From assembly GCF_000717645.1 (NCBI RefSeq), contig NZ_JNZZ01000003.1:124001-188000 (forward strand): a DNA stretch of 64,000 nt, in the 5' to 3' direction. Each line of letters opens with the position of its first letter. Position 1 is the stretch's first letter. The position numbers were made by a program, and so were the translations under genes. This document shows positions 53,739 to 61,467 of the stretch, one piece after another. A model generated the notes under the pieces. That model was not told where the DNA came from. It searched no databases and saw nothing but the letters and a program-made list of their open reading frames with translations. This DNA comes from Streptomyces californicus (lineage in GTDB: Bacteria; Actinomycetota; Actinomycetes; Streptomycetales; Streptomycetaceae).

Positions 53739-54214
53739 TGGGCGCTCTCCATCGATGTGCGCAGCTCGCTGCGGAGTTCGGGGGTGAGGACGTGTCCGGC
53801 CCGGCCGACGAAGAGGGCCATGTGGTACGCGACGACGCTCATGTCGCAGTCCGGTGCGGCGTGGACGCCGAGGAGCGAGCCGTCGCTGATCGACATGACG
53901 AAGAGGCTGCCCTCGTCCATGGCGACCATCGTCTGTTTGACGCCGCCGCCGTCCATCAGCTTGGCCGCGCCGACCGTCAGCGAGCCGACGCCCGAGACGA
54001 TCGTGGCCAGGTCGGCGCTGGAGCCCTTGGGCCCGTTCGCCGTTCCTGCCGCCGCCGGGGCGTGGTGGCCGGGGTCGGAGGAGAGCAGCATCAGGCCGTC
54101 GGACGAGACGACGGTGACCGAGTGGACCCCTGGCACCTCCTCCACGAGATTGCTCAGCAACCAGTGAAGGTTACGGGCCTCGGTACTCAGCCCGAATGTG
54201 CTGGGCGCAGTCAA
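53735..54214 (-). CDS. Conservon roadblock/LC7 protein (CvnB type)
   Basis: 159 residues, roadblock/LC7 fold (LHWLLSNLVEEVPGVHSVTVVSSDGLMLLSSDPG ... LIMVAMDEGSLFVMSISDGSLLGVHAAPDCDMSVVAYHMALFVGRAG). Partners the GTPase in conservon signalling. The start is a TTG overlapping the kinase stop (TTGA), with an AGGCAC region upstream, showing tight coupling. Confidence 0.93.
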   Translation of the reverse strand: MTAPSTFGLSTEARNLHWLLSNLVEEVPGVHSVTVVSSDGLMLLSSDPGHHAPAAAGTANGPKGSSADLATIVSGVGSLTVGAAKLMDGGGVKQTMVAMDEGSLFVMSISDGSLLGVHAAPDCDMSVVAYHMALFVGRAGHVLTPELRSELRTSMESAQ

Positions 54215-57200
54215 CTGCGTGCCTCCTCGACTGTGTCCCCCGTCTCATCGTTCCGGCCGTCCGCCCGTCCGCCGGTCGCGGCGTTCGGTGCGGTGCGCGC
54301 GTCCGGTGCGCCGTGTGGGGCGCCCGTGGCGTGTGCGGTGGTCTCGTTCCCCGTACGTCCGGCGGGTACGCCCCCGGGCTCGGCGACGGTGATGCCGCCG
54401 GTCGCGGCGATCTCCGCCTCGACGTCGCGCCGGCCCTCCTGCGCCGCCCGGTGGAAGCTGCCGAGCCGGCGGCGCAGGGCGTCGCGGTCGAGGCTTCCGG
54501 TGCGCCCGGGGGCGGGCGTCGTGTCCGGCCGGACCACGTTGGGCGTGCGCTTGGGCAGCCCCTTGTCGGTGACCGGGCGGCGGGGGGCGGGAACGGTCTC
54601 GCCGGGCGCGGGGCCGGGCTCCGCCTGCGGGGACGGGGCTCCGGTGGTCTCCGCGTACGGGGCGGGGGCGCCGGCCGCCTCCGCGTGCGGGGCGGGACGG
54701 AAGGTGAGGTCGTCGTCCGGGTCCTGGCCGCCGGGGGCGGTGTCGGCGGGCCGCTCGTGGCGGTCGGGGCCGATCGCGTACGGGTCGGAGGGCGCCGGGG
54801 CGGCGGGGGCGGCACCGGACGTTCCGGGCTGCCCGGACGGTGCGGCCCGGTCGCCGGACGGCGCGGTCACGTCGGGCGCCGCCGCCTCGTCGGGGTGGGC
54901 CGTCTCGTCGGCCGGGGGCGCGGGGGGCTTCGGCAGGCGGACCTGCATCGTGACCTCGGAGTCCCGCTCGGGGGCCGCGTCGGTCTCCGGTTCGGCGCCG
55001 GACTGCTCCCGCTCCCGTACGGCGGTGGCTTCCGGGCGCTCCTCGGCCGGGTCCGCGGCCGAGGCGTCCGTGGCCGCCGGGTCCGCGTCGTCCGCGTCCG
55101 CGTCGGCCGCCTTCTCGCGCAGCGTCCGCTCGGCCGCGGCGATCATGGGGTCGACGGCGGGTTCGGGGGCGTTCTCCTCGGCGGGGTCCTGGGCGGGCTC
55201 GGCCGTCGCTGCGTTCTCCGGCGTCGCGGTGTCCGCTTCCGTACCGGGCGGCACGGGCGCGGGCGCCGCCGACGAGGCCGCCGAACGGCTCGGCAGGGCA
55301 TTGGAGTTGGCCTCGGCCACCGAGCCCGGGAGGTTGAGCGCGGGCGCCTCGCCCGGCAGCTGGACGGCGGGCGGCGGACCGGCGGGCAGGGTGTTGGGCA
55401 GCAGGGCCTCGGGCAGGACGACGACGGCCGTCACACCACTCCCCTTCTGCTCGCGCAGCTGCACCCGTACGCCGTGCCGGGCGGCCAGCAACGACGTGAC
55501 CTGGAGGCCGAGGCCGGAGCCGGTCACGTCGACGTGCCGCTCCCCCGGCTCGAACGAGGCCGGGTCCGCCAGCCTGGCATTCAGCTCGCCCATCCGGACC
55601 GCCGACATGCCGATGCCCTCGTCCGACACGGAGAGCATCACCTCACCGCTCTCCAGCAGCCAGCCGGACAGCTCGACCGGGGAGTCCGGGGGCGAGAAGG
55701 CGGTGGCGTTCTCCAGGAGTTCGGCCAGCAGGTGGCTGAGGTCGTCGGCGGCGAACCCGGCGATCTGGGCGTGCGGCGGCAGCGACTGGATGGTGACGCG
55801 CTCGTACCGCTCGATCTCGCTGACGGCGGCCCGCGCCACGTCGACCAGCGGGATCGGCCCGGCGTGGCCGGTGCCGTGCTCCGCGCCGGCGAGGACGAGC
55901 ATGTTCTCGCTGTACCGGCGCATGACCGTGGCCATGTGGTCCAGCTTGAACAGGGTGGCCAGCCGCTCCGGGTCCTGCTCGCGCTCCTCCAGGCTCTCGA
56001 TGACGCCGAGTTGGCGCTCGACCAGGCCGAGGGTGCGCAGGGAGAGGTTGACGAAGGTGTGGTTGACCGTGCTGCGCAGCTGCTCCAGCTCGGTGGCCAG
56101 TTCGCTGACGTGCGCCTGGAGTTCGGTCCGCTGGGCGGCCAGGGTCTGGCGGCCCTCGATCAGCTTGGCGCGTTCGCCGGTGAGGGTCTCGACCCGGCCG
56201 GTGACGTCCCGGTGCAGGGTGACGAACCGGTCGTGCAGGCTGTTCATCGACCGGACGACCTGGGCGAACTCGTCGTTGCGGCCGGTGTAGCGGACCGGTT
56301 CGGCGCTCGCGGGGTCCTCGGCGAGCCGGGCGGACCCGATGCGCAGGACGGCGAGCGGCCGGGTGAGGCTGCGGGCGACGGCGGTGGAGATGCCGACCGC
56401 GAGCAGGAAGCAGCCGCCGAGCAGGGCGATGGACAGTTCGAGGGCGGTGACGTCGTCGTCGCGCAGTCCCTCCAGGTCGCTGACCTGGCCGGCGGTCAGG
56501 GCGGACTCGACGCCGCGCATCCGGTCGACGCGGGCGGAGAGCGCGGCCTCCAGCTTCTTCGGGTTGGTCCGGCGCTCCGCCTGCGACAGCTCGGGGCGGT
56601 CGGTGAGGCGGGTGAGGTACTTCTCCGCGCTGTTGACCTCGGAGCCGGTGACGGTGGCGGAGAGCTTGTCGCGGGCCTCCGGGTCCGCCGCCTGGTCGAA
56701 GTCGGCGAGCGCGGCCAGCTCCCGTACGCGGGCCTGCTGGGCGGCGGCGCTCAGCTCGTCGCGTTCGCGGCCGGCCCGGGTGTCGTCCTCGTCCTGGGTC
56801 TGGACGGGCAGCCCGGTGAACGGGTCGGTCTGCGGGGCCGTCGGCTCCGGGCTCGGGACGGCGAGCGCGGCGAGGAGGAGGCCGCGGGTGGCGGCGGCCT
56901 GTTCGGAGGCGCTGCCGAGGGTGAGCGGGGCGCGGTCGGCGCCGGCGCGCGGCGGGGTCTTCCCGGCCAGCTCGGCGGCGATGCCGTGCAGTTTGGCGAT
57001 GACGTCGGAGTACGCCTGGTGCGCCTCCAGGGCCGATCCCTTCCCGGTGAGGGCGTCACGGCGCAGGGAGGCGACCGTGGAGAGGTCACGGCGCAGGGAG
57101 GCGGAGGCGGCCTCGTGGATCTCGTCGATCTGCTGGTCGACGCGGGTGGCGCGGGCGGCCCTGCTCTTCGCGGCGTCGCCGTCCTCGGCCTTCTCGTCGC

Positions 57201-57525
57201 GGCCGCCGGCGATGTAGGCGGTGACCGCGTCACGCTCGTCGGCGAGGGAGTGCCCGAGGGTGACGGCCTGCTGGTTCAGCCCGGCCAGGGTGGCGAGCCG
57301 CTGGGACTCGGTCAGGTCGGCGGAGGCCGCGAACACGGCGGGGGCGCCCGCCCCCACGACGATGACGCCGACGGCGGCCACCCCGGCGACCAGTCGGCTG
57401 CGCACCCGCACGGCCCGCTTGTCCGCGCCGGGCGCCGGAGGCGTCGCCCCGGAACCGTCGCGCGTCGTGCCCTTGCTCCGCGGCCGCTTCTTCTGCACCG
57501 GTGCTCGCAATCTTGACTCGTCCAC
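54211..57525 (-). CDS. Conservon sensor kinase-like protein (CvnA type)
   Basis: 1104 residues. Basic N-terminus, membrane segment 1 (about 36-60), a large extracellular helical nitrate-sensing-like domain (about 60-355), membrane segment 2 (about 358-383), HAMP (about 383-435), a coiled-coil, and HATPase_c (about 580-700) with LLAELLENATAFSPP and SDEGIGMS. The H-box of classical histidine kinases is not evident, which is normal for conservons. A Pro/Ala/Glu/Asp-rich disordered tail of about 400 residues (EEAEPDPAATDAS-type, GEAPAPYAETTGAPSP) follows. Start GTG has AAGGG almost abutting. First gene of the operon. Confidence 0.93.
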   Translation of the reverse strand: MDESRLRAPVQKKRPRSKGTTRDGSGATPPAPGADKRAVRVRSRLVAGVAAVGVIVVGAGAPAVFAASADLTESQRLATLAGLNQQAVTLGHSLADERDAVTAYIAGGRDEKAEDGDAAKSRAARATRVDQQIDEIHEAASASLRRDLSTVASLRRDALTGKGSALEAHQAYSDVIAKLHGIAAELAGKTPPRAGADRAPLTLGSASEQAAATRGLLLAALAVPSPEPTAPQTDPFTGLPVQTQDEDDTRAGRERDELSAAAQQARVRELAALADFDQAADPEARDKLSATVTGSEVNSAEKYLTRLTDRPELSQAERRTNPKKLEAALSARVDRMRGVESALTAGQVSDLEGLRDDDVTALELSIALLGGCFLLAVGISTAVARSLTRPLAVLRIGSARLAEDPASAEPVRYTGRNDEFAQVVRSMNSLHDRFVTLHRDVTGRVETLTGERAKLIEGRQTLAAQRTELQAHVSELATELEQLRSTVNHTFVNLSLRTLGLVERQLGVIESLEEREQDPERLATLFKLDHMATVMRRYSENMLVLAGAEHGTGHAGPIPLVDVARAAVSEIERYERVTIQSLPPHAQIAGFAADDLSHLLAELLENATAFSPPDSPVELSGWLLESGEVMLSVSDEGIGMSAVRMGELNARLADPASFEPGERHVDVTGSGLGLQVTSLLAARHGVRVQLREQKGSGVTAVVVLPEALLPNTLPAGPPPAVQLPGEAPALNLPGSVAEANSNALPSRSAASSAAPAPVPPGTEADTATPENAATAEPAQDPAEENAPEPAVDPMIAAAERTLREKAADADADDADPAATDASAADPAEERPEATAVREREQSGAEPETDAAPERDSEVTMQVRLPKPPAPPADETAHPDEAAAPDVTAPSGDRAAPSGQPGTSGAAPAAPAPSDPYAIGPDRHERPADTAPGGQDPDDDLTFRPAPHAEAAGAPAPYAETTGAPSPQAEPGPAPGETVPAPRRPVTDKGLPKRTPNVVRPDTTPAPGRTGSLDRDALRRRLGSFHRAAQEGRRDVEAEIAATGGITVAEPGGVPAGRTGNETTAHATGAPHGAPDARTAPNAATGGRADGRNDETGDTVEEARS

Positions 57526-57640
57526 CCTTGAAGCAGAGGTGACGCACGGTCACATGGAAGGGGGCCCCGCTCCTGGTACGGCTTCCGACCATTCCAGTGC
57601 TGTTGAGAGGGGGGCGCGCATCAACCGCTCCGCCACTCGA

Positions 57641-57659
57641 AGGAGTGAACATCACTCCT
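57641..57659. promoter_or_regulatory. Perfect palindrome in the conservon/phosphatase divergent region
   Basis: AGGAGTGA-ACA-TCACTCCT, a perfect 8-bp inverted repeat with three-base spacer, lies in the 337-bp gap between the divergent conservon and phosphatase genes. It looks like a dimeric operator. The rest of the gap has no gene. Confidence 0.45.
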
Positions 57660-57862
57660 GAGCGGGCGAACAAGTCTCCCCAGCCGCGCCCCTGACCATG
57701 CGTGGACCGCCGGGTGGAAGTTCCGCCCCGCCTTTGGCAGGATGCCCGCCCGCATCCGGTCCGAGGCCCTTCCCGCCCGTCCGGCGCGCCGCTTTGACCT
57801 GCTGCTACAGGCCATATTCGGCCGCGTGCGGGGATGGTGAAGGGCTCGTGCAGACTGGCGGC

Positions 57863-58657
57863 ATGCGCATCGAACTCGCCTCCGCGCCCGGCAGCCCCGA
57901 ACGCCCCAACGAGGACTGGGTCTGCGGGGCCCTTCCAGCCTCCGGCCAGGGTGGTGTGCTGGTCCTGCTCGACGGGGTCACCCCGCCGACGGGGGACGAC
58001 GGTTGTGTGCACTCGGTTCCCTGGTTCACCGCGCGACTGGGCGGCGCACTGGTGGAACTGTCCGGTTCCCGACCCGATCTGACGCTGACGGAGGTTCTGG
58101 CGGAGGCCATCTCCCGTACAGCCGACGCCCATCGGGTCACCTGTGAGCTTTCTCACGCGCGTACGCCTCAGGCGACGGTGGTCCTGGCGCGTTGGGGCGC
58201 GGAGACCGTCGAGCACCTGGTGCTGTCCGATTCGGCCCTGCTGGTGGAGGCGTACGACGGCACGGTCCGGGCGGTCCTCGACGACCGGCTGGACCGGCTG
58301 CCGCCGGGCTCCCTGGCCTCGAACGAGATCGCCGACGCCACGGTGCGCAACAAGGAGGGCGGCTTCTTCACGGCCGCCGCCGATCCGTCGGTGGCGTCAC
58401 GCGCGGTGACCGGCAGCACCCCGGTGTCCGGTGTACGGGCCCTCGCCGCGCTCTCGGACGGGGCGACCCGCTGGACCGAGGTCTTCGGCGAGGGCGACTG
58501 GGCGGACGCGCTGGGGCTGCTGCGGAAGGCGGGGCCGCGGGGGCTGATCGACCGGGTACGGGAGCTGGAGTCGGCCGACGCCGCCTCGGGGCGCGTACGG
58601 CTGCGGCGCGCCAAGACCCACGACGACGCGACGGCGCTGCTGGTGGAGCTGGGCTGA
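57863..58657 (+). CDS. PP2C-like protein phosphatase
   Basis: 264 residues from an ATG at 57863. Acidic metal-binding residues of the PPM family appear as RPNEDWVCGAL, VLVLLDGVTPP, LAALSDGATRW, and THDDATALLVEL. The domain is shorter and more divergent than typical PP2C. It likely reverses Ser/Thr phosphorylation; the divergent conservon makes a link to that signalling worth testing. No transmembrane segment. Confidence 0.85.
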   Translation: MRIELASAPGSPERPNEDWVCGALPASGQGGVLVLLDGVTPPTGDDGCVHSVPWFTARLGGALVELSGSRPDLTLTEVLAEAISRTADAHRVTCELSHARTPQATVVLARWGAETVEHLVLSDSALLVEAYDGTVRAVLDDRLDRLPPGSLASNEIADATVRNKEGGFFTAAADPSVASRAVTGSTPVSGVRALAALSDGATRWTEVFGEGDWADALGLLRKAGPRGLIDRVRELESADAASGRVRLRRAKTHDDATALLVELG

Positions 58658-58755
58658 CGGCCCTCCGGAGGCCGTGCGCCGCGAAGGCCGGCGACTGCGG
58701 CCCGGGGCCGGGCGCCGGCCTCTTCCGGTGCCCGGCGGTGGCCGGGCCGACCGCC

Positions 58756-59238
58756 TCAGCCCTCCGCGTGGCTGTTCAGCTGGTGCAGGAGCCGGGCCAG
58801 CTCGGCGACCTCCGTCTGGTCCCAGCCGGCCAGCCGGCGCACGTAACTCTCCCGGCGGGCGTCCCGGACGCCGCGGAAGCGGTCCAGGCCCTCCGCGGTG
58901 AGATGGACGAGCCAGGCGCGGCCGTCGGCCGGGTCCGGTTCGCGGGCCACCAGGCCGAGCTTCTCCAGGGAGTGCAGCTGGCGGCTCATGGTGGCCTTGC
59001 CGACGCCGAAGTAGGCGGCCAGCTCGGTGGCCCGCTGCCGGCCCGCCTCCTCCAGCCGGACGAGCAGGCCGTAGGCGGCGGGCTCCAGTTCGGGGTGGAC
59101 CTCGCGGGCCATCTCGCCCGAGGTGGCCCGTGCCCGGCGCAGGAACACCGCCAGCTCCCGTTCCAGCGCCAGGAACTCCTGGTCCACACCACGTCCGTGC
59201 GCCGTGTCCGGCTCCGGCCCGCTGTCGCTCCCGCGCAC
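58756..59238 (-). CDS. MarR-family transcriptional regulator
   Basis: 160 residues from a GTG at 59238 (GAGGGGTGC upstream). Winged helix: RATELAAYFGVGKATMSRQLHSLEKLGLV and wing EPDPADGRAWLVHLTAEGL. A short palindrome GAAAGTTTC about 25 bp upstream may be its operator. Target unknown; the neighbour on the other side is the lysozyme gene, divergent. Confidence 0.93.
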   Translation of the reverse strand: MRGSDSGPEPDTAHGRGVDQEFLALERELAVFLRRARATSGEMAREVHPELEPAAYGLLVRLEEAGRQRATELAAYFGVGKATMSRQLHSLEKLGLVAREPDPADGRAWLVHLTAEGLDRFRGVRDARRESYVRRLAGWDQTEVAELARLLHQLNSHAEG

Positions 59239-59479
59239 GTCAGCACCCCTCGTACGGTTTCCTGCCGATGAAAGTTTCTTCCGCGAACGGCCAACGCCGC
59301 AGCTCGGCCAGTATTTCGCAGGAGTAGACCAACGGCGGCGTCCCGGCCCTCTTCCGCGCCCCGGGTCTACGTGCGTAGCGTCTGGCTCACAGACATGACA
59401 TGGACACGCCGTAACCGCTCCGGACAGGCGCGTCCCGCACCTCCCCGCGCACCGACCACCCCACCTCGGAGGCACGCCC

Positions 59480-60325
59480 ATGCCCGCGCACAGATCCGGC
59501 ACGCCCCGCACGTCCCGTCGCCCGCGTCTCGCCGCCGCCGGAACGCTCCTGACCTCACTCGCCCTCCTCCTCGCCCTGCCCGGCGCGGCCACCGCCGCCC
59601 CCGCCGGGAAGGACGTCCCCTCGCGCGGCACCGCCAGGATGGGCCAGGGCGTCATCGAGCACGACGGCCAGGGCGGGCTGCCCCGCGACTCCCGGGTCGT
59701 CCAGACCGAGGGCGTGGACGTCAGCAGCCACCAGGGGAACGTGGCGTGGGGCACCCTGTGGAACAGCGGGGTGAAGTGGGCCTACGTGAAGGCCACCGAG
59801 GGGACGTACTACAAGAACACCTCCTTCGCCCAGCAGTACAACGGCTCGTACAACATCGGCATGATCCGCGGGGCGTACCACTTCGCCACCCCCAACACCA
59901 CGAGCGGCGCCGCCCAGGCGAACTACTTCGTGGACAACGGGGGCGGCTGGTCGCGGGACGGGAAGACCCTGCCGGGCGTGCTGGACATCGAGTGGAACCC
60001 GTACGGCGCCCAGTGCTACGGGCTGAGCCAGGCGGGGATGGTCAACTGGATCCGCGACTTCACCACCACCTACCGGGCCCGCACCGGGCGCGACGCGGTC
60101 ATCTACACGGCGACGAGCTGGTGGAAGGACTGCACGGGCAACAACGCGGGCTTCGGCGCCACCAACCCGCTCTGGGTGGCGCGGTACAACACGACGGTCG
60201 GCGAACTGCCCGCGGGCTGGCCCGTCCAGACGATCTGGCAGTACACCTCCACCGGCCCCGTCGTCGGCGACCACAACCGCTTCAACGGCGCGATCGACCG
60301 CGTGCGGGCCCTGGCCAACGGCTGA
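59480..60325 (+). CDS. Secreted GH25 lysozyme (muramidase)
   Basis: 281 residues. Signal peptide about 1-40 with an Arg-rich start (RRPRLAAAGTLLTSLALLLALPGAATA-AP). GH25 domain about 75-281: TEGVDVSSHQGNVAW (first catalytic Asp), KWAYVKATEG, GVLDIEWNPYG (the DxE pair), and the C-terminal IWQYTSTGPVVGDHNRFNGA. Cleaves the MurNAc-GlcNAc bond of peptidoglycan. No separate wall-binding domain. Confidence 0.95.
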   Translation: MPAHRSGTPRTSRRPRLAAAGTLLTSLALLLALPGAATAAPAGKDVPSRGTARMGQGVIEHDGQGGLPRDSRVVQTEGVDVSSHQGNVAWGTLWNSGVKWAYVKATEGTYYKNTSFAQQYNGSYNIGMIRGAYHFATPNTTSGAAQANYFVDNGGGWSRDGKTLPGVLDIEWNPYGAQCYGLSQAGMVNWIRDFTTTYRARTGRDAVIYTATSWWKDCTGNNAGFGATNPLWVARYNTTVGELPAGWPVQTIWQYTSTGPVVGDHNRFNGAIDRVRALANG

Positions 60326-60426
60326 CCCCGCATCGGCAGCTCACCCCGCCCGCCTTGCCGCCCCCGGCGACCGCTCCCCAGGTCACCGGGGGTCCCGCGT
60401 GGCCGGGACCCCGCTATGAACCAGGC

Positions 60427-60471
60427 GTATACACCCTAGGTATAGTCATCGAACTACCGCACACCTGTGCG
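60427..60471 (+). promoter_or_regulatory. Candidate promoter/operator of the deacetylase gene
   Basis: An AT-richer stretch with TATAC-ACCCTAG-GTATA containing a possible -10 (TATAGT), then CGCACA-CC-TGTGCG (60458-60471), a perfect inverted repeat that could be an operator just after the start of transcription. Confidence 0.4.
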
Positions 60472-60501
60472 AAATACCTGCCCGCAGAGGAGTGGTGCGC
60501 C

Positions 60502-61269
60502 GTGCCGAGCATGAAGATGCCGTCGTTCGGAACCGGGTTGACCGCCGCGCTGGTGACAGCGCTCACACTGACGCTGAGCGGCTGCTCGATGGAGACGACG
60601 GCCCCGGGCTCGGCACGCGCGGAGGCGGCGTCGGACGCCAAGGGGACGTTCGGGCCGGTGGACTGCCGCAAGGCCAAGTGCATCGCCCTGACCTTCGACG
60701 CCGGGCCGGGAAAGGACACTCCCCGGCTGCTGGACATCCTCAAGGAGAAGAAGGTCCACGCCACCTTCTTCCTGCTCGGCAAGCACCACGTCCTCAAGTA
60801 CCCCGACGTGGTGCGGCGCATCGAGGACGAGGGCCACGAGGTCGCCAACCACACCTGGACGCACAAGATCCTCACCGACCAGGACCCGGCCGCGATACGG
60901 ACCGAGCTGGAGAGGACCCAGGTCGCCATCGAGAAGATCACCGGCAGGAAGCCCCGGCTGATGCGCCCGCCGCAGGGCCGCACCGACGACACGGTCTCCG
61001 AGATCAGCAAGGACCTCGGGCTCTCCCAGGTGCTGTGGAGCGCCACCGCCAAGGACTACGCGACGAACGACTCCGCGCTGATCCGCGAGCGCATCGTGGA
61101 CCAGGCGAGCAAGGACGGCGTCATCCTGCTCCACGACATCTATAAGGGCACGGTGCCGGCCGTGCCCGGGATCATCGACGCGCTCCAGAAGGACGGCTAC
61201 ACCTTCGTGACCGTCCCCGAGCTGATGGCCCCCGCCGAGCCGCAGCCGGGCACGATCTACCGCCCCTGA
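60502..61269 (+). CDS. NodB-family polysaccharide deacetylase lipoprotein
   Basis: 255 residues from a GTG at 60502, after GAGGAG at the right distance (an ATG at 60511 is too far). Lipobox LTLSGC at about residue 27. NodB motifs: KCIALTFDAGPGKDTP, where the second Asp of the usual TFDD is Ala, then VANHTWTH (HxxxH metal ligands), RPPQGRTDD, and ILLHDIY. Removes N-acetyl groups from peptidoglycan or other glycans. The TFDA variant may alter metal binding. Adjacent to the GH25 gene. Confidence 0.92.
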   Translation: MPSMKMPSFGTGLTAALVTALTLTLSGCSMETTAPGSARAEAASDAKGTFGPVDCRKAKCIALTFDAGPGKDTPRLLDILKEKKVHATFFLLGKHHVLKYPDVVRRIEDEGHEVANHTWTHKILTDQDPAAIRTELERTQVAIEKITGRKPRLMRPPQGRTDDTVSEISKDLGLSQVLWSATAKDYATNDSALIRERIVDQASKDGVILLHDIYKGTVPAVPGIIDALQKDGYTFVTVPELMAPAEPQPGTIYRP

Positions 61270-61385
61270 GCCACGGCCGGGGCACGATCCACCGCCCCTG
61301 AGCGTCGTACCGGGCGCGATCCACCGCGCGTGGGCCGCGCCCGGGGCACGATCCACCGCCCGTGGGCCGCACCCGGGGCACGCGG
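61246..61385. repeat. 31-33-bp tandem copies of the deacetylase gene 3' end
   Basis: Units beginning CCGGGCACGATCTACCGCCC in the gene recur as CCGGGGCACGATCCACCGCC at about 61277, 61310, 61341 and 61373 (spacing 31-33). The first contains the last codons and the stop; the others follow it. Confidence 0.9.
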
Positions 61386-61386
61386 A

Positions 61387-61421
61387 ACGGCCCGCCCCCG
61401 CCGCAGCGGGAGGCGGGCCGT
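61387..61421. terminator. Bidirectional terminator between deacetylase and lon
   Basis: ACGGCCCGCC (61387-61396) pairs with GGCGGGCCGT (61412-61421); the inner bases (CCCC/GGGA) extend partly. Placed between two convergent genes. Confidence 0.65.
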
Positions 61422-61467
61422 CCGCACCGGTCGCGCGCCCGGGGCCGCGCCCGTCACCGCGCGGCGG

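Noticed and set aside
54196..57516. A plus-strand frame of over 1100 codons opposite the conservon kinase
   Set aside because: Gly/Arg/Val-rich shadow of the kinase gene; the kinase frame has all domain motifs.
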